This document shows, one piece after another, positions 1 to 7,958 of a stretch of 13,988 bases of DNA. This stretch comes from Comamonadaceae bacterium (GTDB lineage: Bacteria; Pseudomonadota; Gammaproteobacteria; Burkholderiales; Burkholderiaceae_C). Each line of letters begins with the position of its first letter. The first letter of the stretch is position 1. A model generated the notes under the pieces. The model was given only the letters and a program-made list of their open reading frames with translations, did no database searches and was not told the origin of the DNA. The position numbers and the translations under genes were made by a program. The stretch spans positions 1 to 13,988 of the forward strand of contig JAAFHN010000018.1 in NCBI GenBank assembly GCA_013298415.1, written 5' to 3'.

Positions 1-1461
1 GTGATGATTGAGGCCGAGGGCGAAGCCACGGCTGTGTGGAGCCACAAGCAACGGATTGCGGTGTTTTTGGCGGCGATGCGGCACTTTTGCAATGCGCTGC
101 ACGCCGCGCAAGTGCCGCTGATCTATGCAGGCTTGGATGATCCTGATCTGCCCGATCAGGGCCTGGCGGAGCGGCTTGCTGCGCTGCTGGCTAAACACCA
201 GCCGCAAGAGCTGCATGTGTGCGAGCCAGGCGACCGCAGGCTGCACGAGGCCATCGCAGCGGTGGCCGAGGCCGCCCAAGTGCGCCTCGTGGTGCACAGC
301 GATTCGCATTTCTTGTGCACCAAGGCCGAGTTTGCCGCCTGGGCCAAGAATCGCAAAGAGCTGCGGATGGAGTTTTTCTACCGCGAGATGCGCCGCAAGT
401 TTGGCGTGCTGATGCAGGGGGCTGGTGCGAAAAGCAAGCCTTTGGGTGGCCAGTGGAATTTCGATGCGTCCAACCGCAGCGCGTACCCCAAAACTGGCCC
501 TGGGGAGATCACTCCGCCCGCCCGCTTCACGCCAGACCGGATCACGCAAGAGGTGATCGATCTCGTGAACCAGCGCTTTGCCGCCCACCCCGGCAGCACC
601 GCAGATTTCATCTGGCCCGTGACCCGCGAGCAAGGGTTTGCCGCCCTGCAAACCTTCATCGACACGCGCTTGCCCCGCTTCGGCTCGACGCAAGATGCCA
701 TGTGGACGGAGACGCCATTTGGCTGGCATTCGCTCTTGAGCGTGGCTTTGAATTTGCACTTGATCCAGCCGCTGGAGGTCGTGCATGCCGCAGAAGCGGC
801 CTACCACGCGCGTGGCCTGGATTTGGCGGGGGTAGAAGGCTTCATTCGCCAAGTGCTCGGCTGGCGCGAGTTCATTCGCGGCGTGTATTGGCTGATGCCT
901 GATCTGAAGAGCGCCAACCACTTCCAGCATGAGCGCCCTCTGCCCAAGTGGTACTGGACGGGTGAGACCCACATGGCCTGCATGCGCGATGTGGTCGGCC
1001 AGACTTTGCGCTACGGCTACGCGCACCACATCCAGCGCCTGATGGTGACGGGCCAGTTTGCGCTTTTGGCCGAGATCTCGCCCCAGGCCTTGGCCGACTG
1101 GTATTTGGCGGTGTACGTGGATGCCGTGGAGTGGGTGGAGCTGCCGAATGTGGCGGGCATGGCGCTCTATGCCGACGGCGGGCAGTTCACGAGCAAGCCC
1201 TACATCGCATCTGGCGCCTACATCTCACGCCAAAGCAACTACTGCCAAAACTGCCGCTACAAGCCCGAGCACAAAACCGGCTCAAATGCGTGCCCGATCA
1301 CCACGCTGTACTGGGCGTTTTTAGACAGGCACGAAGCAGAATTAGCCGCGAATCCGCGCACCTCATTGATGGTGAAACACGTGCAGCGGATGGATGGGGA
1401 GGCCCGCGCGGCGCTCAGAGACCAGGCCGCGCGCTTACTTGCTCAACTTGACGCCGCTTGA
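1..1461 (+). CDS. FeS-BCP class (6-4) photolyase, 5' partial
   Basis: Cryptochrome/photolyase-family flavoprotein that would use blue light and FAD to repair UV lesions, most likely (6-4) photoproducts, in the cytoplasm. Of the visible 486 residues, four cysteines (327, 415, 418, 431) have the spacing 88-3-13 that I recall for the [4Fe-4S] ligands of Agrobacterium PhrB, the type member. The C-terminal cluster motif reads CQNCRY...ACPITTLYW. A His-His pair at 342-343 matches the catalytic pair of that class. The N-terminal antenna domain spans roughly residues 1-130 and the helical FAD domain runs from about 200 to the end. Family members begin with a LILGDQL-like strand that is missing here. 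The cysteine offset against PhrB implies about 20-30 residues lie upstream of the window, so the GTG at base 1 is not the true start. The gene ends 28 bp before the stop of the convergent hybrid kinase. The family call is firm; the exact lesion specificity is inferred. Confidence 0.93.
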   Translation: MMIEAEGEATAVWSHKQRIAVFLAAMRHFCNALHAAQVPLIYAGLDDPDLPDQGLAERLAALLAKHQPQELHVCEPGDRRLHEAIAAVAEAAQVRLVVHSDSHFLCTKAEFAAWAKNRKELRMEFFYREMRRKFGVLMQGAGAKSKPLGGQWNFDASNRSAYPKTGPGEITPPARFTPDRITQEVIDLVNQRFAAHPGSTADFIWPVTREQGFAALQTFIDTRLPRFGSTQDAMWTETPFGWHSLLSVALNLHLIQPLEVVHAAEAAYHARGLDLAGVEGFIRQVLGWREFIRGVYWLMPDLKSANHFQHERPLPKWYWTGETHMACMRDVVGQTLRYGYAHHIQRLMVTGQFALLAEISPQALADWYLAVYVDAVEWVELPNVAGMALYADGGQFTSKPYIASGAYISRQSNYCQNCRYKPEHKTGSNACPITTLYWAFLDRHEAELAANPRTSLMVKHVQRMDGEARAALRDQAARLLAQLDAA

Positions 1462-1489
1462 AGACGCACTCGCGTCCGGTGAGCGATCG

Positions 1490-4333
1490 CTAATCCTGCG
1501 CTTTGCGGCCGCCGGAAATGAGGTCTTTGACGCGGGCAAGCAAATCGATGTCGGTGTAAGGCTTCGTGAGGTAAACGTCCACGCCGGTTTCTAGCGCCAA
1601 ATTGCGGTGCTTATCACTCGCCCGCGATGTGATCATGATCACGGGGATTTGCTCCCAATCGGGCACCTCGCGCACGCGGCGTGTGAGCTCGAGCCCGTTC
1701 ATATTCGGCATCTCCAGATCGGTGAGCAAAATGGCAGGGCGCTGCTCGCGCAGCCGCTCGAGCGCTTGGGCGCCATCCACCGCCAAGATGGGTTCGTAGC
1801 CCGCATCGTTGAGCAGTTGCTCCATGGATTTGCGTACCGAGAGCGCGTCATCGGCCACCAACACTTGCGTGCGCTTCACTTCTAGGCGCTTGCGCAGGGC
1901 CAAGTTGGGCCCGCGCTGCACCCCACCTGAGCGCGCGGCGCGCTCCAAGGTCGGCACATCCAGCAAGAAAAGCGGCAGGCCATCGGTGCGCTGCGAGCCA
2001 GCCACCACACCGGGAATGCGCCTGAGCACACTGCCCAATTCTTGCAACACCAGTTCGCGGCTTTCAACAATGGCGTCTACGGCCAGCGCCACAGTGCCCC
2101 CGCTGCCCCGAGCCAGCACGACGGCCTGCGTGTTCAGTTTGGCCAAATCGGCATGGCCCGAGTCGAAGCCCAACCAATGGGATAGCGAATGGCCAGGATA
2201 ACTCTTGTCATCAAAGCTGAAGCTGAATTCTTGGCCAGCTTCAGCCGAAAACTGCCCTTGCTGCGCGGCCAGGCCCACCACCACTTGATCGGCTGCGAGG
2301 GCGATCAATTCGCCTTCAGCGCGCACCACGAGCGCATGCGTGGAGCCTGCGGAGATCGGCACATGCATCACGAATCGCGTGCCCTTGCTGGGTTCAAACT
2401 CAATGTCGATGCGGCCTTTCAGCGTGCGCAGGCGCTCGGCCACCACGTCCAAGCCCACGCCCCGGCCCGACACTTCAGTCACGGTGTCACGGGTAGAAAA
2501 ACCGGCGCGCAGAATCAAGCGCGCGATTTCGGCATCGGGCAAGTTGGTGCTGGCTTCGATCAAGCCGTAGGCCACTGCCTTTTGGAAGATGGTCATCAGG
2601 TCCAAGCCGCGACCATCGTCTTGGCACACCACCCGCACTTCTTGGCCCACTCGCTCAAAAGCCAGGCGAACCACGCCTTCTTCGGCCTTTTTGAGCACGG
2701 CGCGCTCGGGCGGCGGCTCAATGCCGTGATCCACCGCGTTGCGCAACAAGTGCAACAGCGGCTCGGTCAAGCGTTGGAGCACGTCTGAATCCAGCGTCAC
2801 ACCCTCGCCAGTCACTTCGAGGCGGGCGAGTTTTTGCGTGGCCGCTGCCGTTTGCGCTACGTTGCGCTTCAAGCGCGGCAAGATCGTTTTCACTGGCACC
2901 AAGCGAGCATCGATCAGCTCGCGGTGCTGGTCTCGAAGGGCATTGTTTTGCTCGCGCAGCATCGCCAGCATGCGCTCGGTCTCGGCTCGCGCTTGCCGCG
3001 CCAACTCCAACTCATCTTGGGCAGATTCGGCCACGAAGCGGGTTGCAGTGTGCAGCGCGTCGTAGCGGTCCATCTCCAGCGGATCGAACTGCTCGCCAGC
3101 TTCTTGCTTTTCCAGCAAGGTCACACTCTGTTTTTCCACCGAGAGTTCCAGCTCACGCAGGCGCGCCACCAAATTCTGGTGGTTGATTTCCAAGCGCTGC
3201 AAGCGATCAATGGCTGAGCGCGCAAACTGGTTGTAACGGTCTGCGTAAATCAGGCTCTGCCCCGCGCGGCGCATCAAGCGATTGAGGCGCTCGCCACCCA
3301 CACGCAACTGATCGCTCGCAATGGCAAGCGCTGGCGCGCCACCCGCTACAGCGTCTGCGCCTTCGCTTCCGGGCACATCAGCCGCTTCCTCCACAGCGAT
3401 CGCCACTGGCTCCGGCTGCCACTCGTAGGCATCTCCCAAGCGCAATTGGTTCACCCAATCCAGCAAGCGCTGCAACACGGCCAAGCGGTGGCCTGGTGCG
3501 GCATCTTCGCCATTCAAGTGGCCCACCACCTGCGCCAAGCACTCGATGGCCCCGAGCGTGTCGCGGGCCATTAACGGTGGGATCTGTTCGCCTTCGGCCA
3601 TGCGCTCCACGGCGTGATCCAAGATGTCTTCCACCCGATGCGCCATCCGGCCAATGCAGGGAAGGCCGATGATGTTGCCGCTGCCCTTGAAGGTGTGGGC
3701 AATGCGCTGCGCTTCCAAGAGGCCTGGGTGATCAATGCGCGCTTCTGCGAGGGCGCGACCGTACTCGGCCAAGCGCTCAATCTGCGAAGGAGCATCCTGC
3801 AAAAATGTGCCGAACAAGTCAGCGTCCAGATCTTCGGCCGTGAGGATCACGTCGGTGGGCTCTGCCGGTGGCAGCTCGCCCAGCTCGTCGTCCATCCCAT
3901 CGTGGGGCAGTGCGGGCGGCTGGCGAAGCAGTTCGCCCAAGGCATCCAGCGCCTGGCCATCCGTGGCTTGTGGGGCAGAGCGCAAGTAGCCGAGCACCGC
4001 TTGAACCGCAGCCTCGCTTGCAGGCGCGGCCAGGTACTGCAGTGCGCTTTCATGCCACTGCGCAAGCCAATACAGCTCAGAGCTGTTCACGTGCTCACGC
4101 TGTGCGTAGCGCTCTGCAGCGAAACTTTCCACCTGGGCCAGAAAGGCAGCAAAGCCTTGCATGCCCACCATGCCCGCTGCCTCAGCGCTGCGCTGCCAGC
4201 ATTGCTGCAATTCGGTATGCGCTTCTCGCGGGTGCGCGGGCTGGGCGATCCAACGGCGCATGGCTGCATCCACGGTTGGCACCTGCGCGGCGAAATCGTC
4301 GTGCAGCACGAGGAGCAGGTCTTGGAGCTGCAT
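1490..4333 (-). CDS. ChpA/CheA-type hybrid chemosensory histidine kinase
   Basis: Cytoplasmic kinase of 947 residues that would autophosphorylate on a histidine and pass the phosphate to receivers. Domains in order: an unassigned helical N-terminus (about 1-150); an Hpt domain with IAHTFKGSGN at 211-220 (phospho-His213); a long helical dimerisation/coiled-coil stretch (about 340-500); a HATPase domain with N box LLRNAVDHGIE (529-539), G1 box DDGRGLD and GFSTRD...GRGVGLDVV (611-631); a CheW-like domain (about 663-800); and a receiver with the acidic pair D828-D829, phospho-Asp872, Thr902 and Lys924. Pseudomonas ChpA carries many Hpt-type domains; only one with an intact His motif is seen here, so this is a compact version. 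It is the last gene of the five-gene cluster, 53 bp after the receptor gene. The ATG has no clear Shine-Dalgarno sequence. An in-frame stop lies about 50 bases upstream with no ATG, GTG or TTG between, so the start is well fixed. No terminator is evident in the 28-bp gap to the convergent photolyase gene. Confidence 0.93.
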   Translation of the reverse strand: MQLQDLLLVLHDDFAAQVPTVDAAMRRWIAQPAHPREAHTELQQCWQRSAEAAGMVGMQGFAAFLAQVESFAAERYAQREHVNSSELYWLAQWHESALQYLAAPASEAAVQAVLGYLRSAPQATDGQALDALGELLRQPPALPHDGMDDELGELPPAEPTDVILTAEDLDADLFGTFLQDAPSQIERLAEYGRALAEARIDHPGLLEAQRIAHTFKGSGNIIGLPCIGRMAHRVEDILDHAVERMAEGEQIPPLMARDTLGAIECLAQVVGHLNGEDAAPGHRLAVLQRLLDWVNQLRLGDAYEWQPEPVAIAVEEAADVPGSEGADAVAGGAPALAIASDQLRVGGERLNRLMRRAGQSLIYADRYNQFARSAIDRLQRLEINHQNLVARLRELELSVEKQSVTLLEKQEAGEQFDPLEMDRYDALHTATRFVAESAQDELELARQARAETERMLAMLREQNNALRDQHRELIDARLVPVKTILPRLKRNVAQTAAATQKLARLEVTGEGVTLDSDVLQRLTEPLLHLLRNAVDHGIEPPPERAVLKKAEEGVVRLAFERVGQEVRVVCQDDGRGLDLMTIFQKAVAYGLIEASTNLPDAEIARLILRAGFSTRDTVTEVSGRGVGLDVVAERLRTLKGRIDIEFEPSKGTRFVMHVPISAGSTHALVVRAEGELIALAADQVVVGLAAQQGQFSAEAGQEFSFSFDDKSYPGHSLSHWLGFDSGHADLAKLNTQAVVLARGSGGTVALAVDAIVESRELVLQELGSVLRRIPGVVAGSQRTDGLPLFLLDVPTLERAARSGGVQRGPNLALRKRLEVKRTQVLVADDALSVRKSMEQLLNDAGYEPILAVDGAQALERLREQRPAILLTDLEMPNMNGLELTRRVREVPDWEQIPVIMITSRASDKHRNLALETGVDVYLTKPYTDIDLLARVKDLISGGRKAQD

Positions 4334-4386
4334 GCGAGGCGTGTAGTGTTGTGAGCTGCTTAGGCGAATGAATCAGCGCAAGGGGA

Positions 4387-6903
4387 TCAAACCACGCGCT
4401 CGGGCAAGCGGAACTGAGCCACGGCAGCGGCAAGTTTTTGCGCCACTTCGCTCAGGGTTTGCGTGGTACGGGCTTGGCTCGCAATGGCGTTCGATGTTTG
4501 CTCGGTGCCCTCGTTGATGTCCAACACGGAAGACTGCAAAGTGCGGGCGAGCTCGGCTTGCCGGGTGGAGAAGCTGGCAATCTGTTGCACAAGTTGCACC
4601 AACTGCTGCGTGGCCGCCTGGGTTTGCGTCATCTGCGCACCGGCGCGCTGTGCGGAGTCCGTTTGCTTCACCACGTCTGAAATCAAGCGGTTCACGGTGA
4701 AGAGCGTCTCATTCGTCTCAGCCTGAATGTTCGACACCAGCTGCGCAATCTGCGCTGTGGCCTGGCGAGACGAGTCTGACAGGCGCTGCACTTCTTCCGC
4801 CACCACTGCAAAACCCCGACCAGCTTCACCGGCGGTAGCCGCTTGCATGGACGCATTCAAGGCCAGCACGTGTGTGCGCTCTGAAATCGTGTTGATGAGG
4901 TTCACGGCCGTTGAAATCTCTTGTGAACGCTCACCCAGGCGCTTGAAGCGCTTTTCCATCTCACTCATGGATTCGCGCAGCGATTCCATGCCTTGCACTG
5001 TGTCGCGCACAGCGCCGAGGGCCACCTGCGTGGACTGCGCCGTTTGCGCCGCAGCGATGTTGGACGTGTCTGACAAACCAGCCACTTTCACCAATTGCTC
5101 GGTGGCTTCGTTCAAGCTGCTTGACATTTGTGCCAAGGCCTCTCGCTCGCGCGCTGCCGTTTGTTCCACCAAAGCGGCCTGTTCGCGCACCGAGCCGGAA
5201 GCTTGCGCCACAGCGTCTGAGAGGTCCTGCACCTCAGCCAGCGTGCGTGCCGTCTCATCGGTCAGCTGGTTCACTGAGGACGACACCGTGCCGATGATGT
5301 CCTCAGTCACAGGCGCTTTTGCGGTCAAGTTTCTGTTGGACAGCTCAAACACCGTTTGCAGCAGCGCAATCACCGAGTTGTTGATCGCTTCGTTTTCGCG
5401 GGCTGACTTTTGCAGGGCACTGATGCGTTCGTCGAGCAGGTTGTCGAACGACCTGCCAAGATCGCCGATCTCGTCTTGCTCTTTCAGGCGCGAACGCGCA
5501 TCGGTATCGCCTTGGGCAACTTTCGCCACAGTGTCTGAGAGTGTTTGAATCGGCGCGAGAAAGCGGCGCAAAAACACAGCCACCAACAGGCCCGCAACGG
5601 TCACGATGACCAGCGCCAGCAAGGCCGCCTGCAAGAGGCTGGATCGATTCAATTCTCGAATCGGCGCATCAGCTTCCGCTTGATCGATCTTGGCCACGAT
5701 GCCCCACTTCAGGCCCGAGGCCACCAGCGGCGCATAGGCGCCGATTGAAGGGATGCCGCGGTAGTCGGTGAACTCGATCACGCCGCTGTTGCCTGCGAGC
5801 GCAGGGCGGGTTGCGTCAGAGTCAATCTTCACAAGGCCCACCGTCGACTCGCGCTTTTCGATGTCGGCGCGGGCTTCAGGGGTCAACTGCCCTTTGATCT
5901 GTTCAAAGAAGTCCGCCCGCAGGTTTTTGTCCACCACATACCGGGCGTTCGAGCGCATGCGAAAGTCGGGGCCAACCACAAACACGTCGCCGCTTGCACC
6001 CAAGCCGATGTCTTTCCAAGCTTTGTTGGAGCTCAGCACGTCGGTCACTTTGTCGATGGGGTACTGCATGGCCAGCACGCCAATCTGTTTGTCGCCATCA
6101 AACACTGGCATTGCGGCAAAGGCGGCTTGGTCGTTGTAAGAAGCCAGGTAGGGTGCGTAGTCGGTCAGTACCGAGTCTGAGCTTTTGGCCGCTTTCTTCA
6201 CCGCGCGATAGGCTTCATCGAGCTTGGTTTTTGCCGCGATCCCGTCGTTCAGGCTCGTGCCGAAATCCAACTCTTTGAACACCGTGTACACGATGCGATC
6301 AGTTTCAGGGTCGATCAAAAAGATGTCGTAAAACGCGAATGCTTTTTGTGCGCCTTCCAGGCCGGGGTGGTAGTTGGCATGGGCTCGGTTGTAGGCGAAG
6401 TCGCCTTGCGCGCTGGTGAGTTTGTCCTTCTGACCCAGCGGATTCGCGTTTTTCACAATGAAGGCGTTTTGCAAAGCTTGGGTCACTGCATCTCGCTTGG
6501 CTGTGATGTCTGCCACCGCCTTGGGCGCGGCGACTCCCACGCGCTTTTGAAACTCCTTACCGAAATCGTTTTGCACAAACGCCTGCGCAGCGGCAGTGGC
6601 GTCTGGGCCATCGCCAGGGATATCCTTCGCCACGGTGGCCGCCGCCGATTTGAAGGCACGCATCGCCTCAATCGTTGAGCGCTGCGCAGCCAGCGCTCGC
6701 AAGTCCGCAAGACGCCCGTTGACTTCATCTTTCAGCTGTTCGGCTTTCGTGTCGCGCAACGACTGCAGCTGCGCTTTCACACGTTCGTCAAGGGCTTTGT
6801 CGGCAAGCGACGATGCGTTTTGCCAGAGCAGCAGCGCCATCAAGGCAACGGGAATCAGCGTGAGCGCGGCAGCGCCCAAAAACATCTTCTGTCGAATGTT
6901 CAC
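4387..6903 (-). CDS. Methyl-accepting chemotaxis protein, double-Cache sensor, PilJ-like tip
   Basis: Inner-membrane chemoreceptor of 838 residues. TM1 is at about 8-27. A large periplasmic region (about 28-423) has Cache-type subdomains: FYDIFLIDPETDRIVYTVFK at 191-210 and GASGDVFVVGPDFRMRSNAR at 302-321. TM2 is at about 424-446, followed by HAMP (about 447-495, EIGDLGRSFDNLL) and a long antiparallel coiled-coil signalling domain whose hairpin tip lies at about 670-700 (ALNASMQAATAGEAGRGFAV). The tip differs from the enteric consensus and resembles PilJ-type receptors, which supports assignment to a Pil-Chp-like array. One stretch around E580-Q581 fits the methylation-site pattern. There is no C-terminal CheR-tethering pentapeptide; the protein ends PERVV. 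The GTG start is supported by an AGGAGA ribosome site 5 nt upstream and by TM1 following directly. It lies between the CheW-like gene (63-bp gap) and the hybrid kinase. The ligand is unknown. Confidence 0.93.
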   Translation of the reverse strand: MNIRQKMFLGAAALTLIPVALMALLLWQNASSLADKALDERVKAQLQSLRDTKAEQLKDEVNGRLADLRALAAQRSTIEAMRAFKSAAATVAKDIPGDGPDATAAAQAFVQNDFGKEFQKRVGVAAPKAVADITAKRDAVTQALQNAFIVKNANPLGQKDKLTSAQGDFAYNRAHANYHPGLEGAQKAFAFYDIFLIDPETDRIVYTVFKELDFGTSLNDGIAAKTKLDEAYRAVKKAAKSSDSVLTDYAPYLASYNDQAAFAAMPVFDGDKQIGVLAMQYPIDKVTDVLSSNKAWKDIGLGASGDVFVVGPDFRMRSNARYVVDKNLRADFFEQIKGQLTPEARADIEKRESTVGLVKIDSDATRPALAGNSGVIEFTDYRGIPSIGAYAPLVASGLKWGIVAKIDQAEADAPIRELNRSSLLQAALLALVIVTVAGLLVAVFLRRFLAPIQTLSDTVAKVAQGDTDARSRLKEQDEIGDLGRSFDNLLDERISALQKSARENEAINNSVIALLQTVFELSNRNLTAKAPVTEDIIGTVSSSVNQLTDETARTLAEVQDLSDAVAQASGSVREQAALVEQTAAREREALAQMSSSLNEATEQLVKVAGLSDTSNIAAAQTAQSTQVALGAVRDTVQGMESLRESMSEMEKRFKRLGERSQEISTAVNLINTISERTHVLALNASMQAATAGEAGRGFAVVAEEVQRLSDSSRQATAQIAQLVSNIQAETNETLFTVNRLISDVVKQTDSAQRAGAQMTQTQAATQQLVQLVQQIASFSTRQAELARTLQSSVLDINEGTEQTSNAIASQARTTQTLSEVAQKLAAAVAQFRLPERVV

Positions 6904-6908
6904 GGAAG

Positions 6909-6914
6909 TCTCCT
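6909..6914 (-). promoter_or_regulatory. Ribosome binding site of the receptor gene
   Basis: AGGAGA on the minus strand, 5 nt before the GTG codon at 6903. It is the best Shine-Dalgarno match in the chemosensory cluster and decides for the GTG start over the internal ATG six codons later, which would cut into the N-terminal flank of TM1. Confidence 0.75.
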
Positions 6915-6966
6915 AGTCTTTCTCAGGGGCTGCTCAAACTCGGCGGGCGCAGGGAGCGATTGCCAC

Positions 6967-7449
6967 TCATGCACTCAACGAGGCCAGCAGTTCAACCAAA
7001 CGCGGTCCATCCACGTCCAAATAGCTTTCGCCGCGCTCGTTCGTGGCGATGCCACGCACGGCTTCGCGTATTGCTGGGGGAGCGTAGCGTGCGCTTCGGG
7101 CATCGGGCACTTCGAAGCGCAGCATTTGCGGCATTCGCGTGAAAACGAGGGCTACGGCCTCCGCACCCACGCCACACACGAGCAAACGCTGGTCTTTGTG
7201 GCGTGCAAAAGGCGCTTCGGTGGGTGCCATCAAGCGCGACAAGTCCACGGCAGGCAGCAGCTCGCCATCCACATTGGCCGCGCCCACCAGCCAATCGTGG
7301 GCCTGGGGCACGGCAACCAACTCAAACTGATCGATGATGCTGCGCGCCCAGCCGAATTCGAACGCGAGCGCCCAGGCCCCACAAATCACGCCTTGCGCGG
7401 TGCGCAGGGGAGTTTGAGAGCTGGCCGTGGCGGCGATGGCAGTGTCCAC
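6967..7449 (-). CDS. CheW/PilI-like coupling protein
   Basis: Small cytoplasmic CheW-domain protein (160 residues) expected to bridge the receptor tip and the CheW-like domain of the hybrid kinase. The diagnostic stretch GAANVDGELLPAVDLSRLM (57-75) follows the CheW pattern of a glycine turn, Asn-x-x-Gly, then a Pro-Val-x-Asp-Leu-like strand. A second half, from about 87 (QRLLVCGVG) to 160, completes the double-barrel fold. The length is usual for CheW/PilI. The first codon is GTG with no strong Shine-Dalgarno sequence; no ATG occurs before the conserved core, so a slightly different start cannot be excluded. It sits 67 bp after the PilH-like receiver gene and 63 bp before the receptor gene, all on the minus strand, consistent with one transcript. 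The order receiver-receiver-CheW-receptor-kinase parallels pilG-pilH-pilI-pilJ-chpA. Confidence 0.88.
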   Translation of the reverse strand: MDTAIAATASSQTPLRTAQGVICGAWALAFEFGWARSIIDQFELVAVPQAHDWLVGAANVDGELLPAVDLSRLMAPTEAPFARHKDQRLLVCGVGAEAVALVFTRMPQMLRFEVPDARSARYAPPAIREAVRGIATNERGESYLDVDGPRLVELLASLSA

Positions 7450-7516
7450 GCTGGGTTTGACGTCTAGCCGTTCGGTGGGATGCGGTGCTTTGGTTTGGCT
7501 TGGGGCCGCTGACGAA

Positions 7517-7864
7517 TCAGAGCTGGCTCAAAATCGTGTCGGGTGCGTAGGGCTTGGTCACATAGCCTTTGGCACCCAGCATCTGCGCAAACACGCGGTC
7601 TGCTTTTTGGTCTTTGCTGGTGACGAACACGACCGGGATGCCCTTGGTGGCGGGGTCTTGCGAGAGCTGGCGCACAGCGGAAAAACCGTCCAAGCCCGGC
7701 ATGTTCACATCCATCATGATGAGCTGTGGCAACTCACGCTTGGCAACAGCAAGCGCTTCTGCGCCCGAGGTGGCCGTGACAACGACGGCACCGGCGTCTG
7801 ACAAGATGCGCTGAAGGTTTTGGATGTCCACTGGGGAGTCATCAACTACAAGGACTTTTTTCAT
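7517..7864 (-). CDS. PilH-like single-domain response regulator
   Basis: Stand-alone receiver domain of 115 residues with no output domain. All receiver landmarks are present: the acidic pair D8-D9 in VLVVDDS, phospho-Asp52 in MMDVNMPGLDG, Thr82 in FVTSK and Lys104 in YVTKPY. Length and sequence style match PilH/CheY-type proteins of Pil-Chp systems, where such receivers take phosphate from the ChpA kinase and influence pilus motors or act as a phosphate sink. It is the second gene of the cluster, 94 bp after the longer regulator. That gap is the largest inside the cluster and contains a short GC-rich hairpin, so partial uncoupling or a secondary promoter is possible. PilH rather than PilG is chosen only from gene order and resemblance. 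Confidence 0.9.
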   Translation of the reverse strand: MKKVLVVDDSPVDIQNLQRILSDAGAVVVTATSGAEALAVAKRELPQLIMMDVNMPGLDGFSAVRQLSQDPATKGIPVVFVTSKDQKADRVFAQMLGAKGYVTKPYAPDTILSQL

Positions 7865-7922
7865 GGGTTCGCTCTCATCGAAGGGGTGTTGTGGTCAGGA
7901 TGTTTAGCGAGTGCTCACTTTA

Positions 7923-7945
7923 GCGCAGCGCGGCTGTCGCGGCGC
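7923..7945. other. GC-rich imperfect hairpin between the two receiver genes
   Basis: Arms GCGCAGCG and CGCGGCGC pair over seven positions with one mismatch around a 7-nt loop, within the 94-bp gap between the longer regulator and the PilH-like gene. No T tract follows on the minus strand, so it is at most a weak attenuator or transcript-processing structure, and it could be chance in GC-rich DNA. Confidence 0.25.
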
Positions 7946-7958
7946 ATCCGGCAAACCC

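Noticed and set aside
1462..1489. Possible terminator between photolyase and hybrid kinase genes, with the 8-bp palindrome GCGATCGC at 1483-1490
   Set aside because: The palindrome has no loop and no T tract, and overlaps the kinase stop codon. No stable hairpin can be drawn in the 28-bp gap.
3614..4354. Long plus-strand frame opposite the hybrid kinase N-terminus (246 codons)
   Set aside because: The composition is that of an antisense shadow with no domain signature, and the opposite strand encodes a clear Hpt domain.
4727..5548. Long plus-strand frame (273 codons) rich in Ser, Ala and Cys, opposite the receptor signalling domain
   Set aside because: It mirrors the repetitive coiled-coil codons of the receptor; the cysteine and serine richness is what antisense of Ala/Gln/Thr-rich helices gives.
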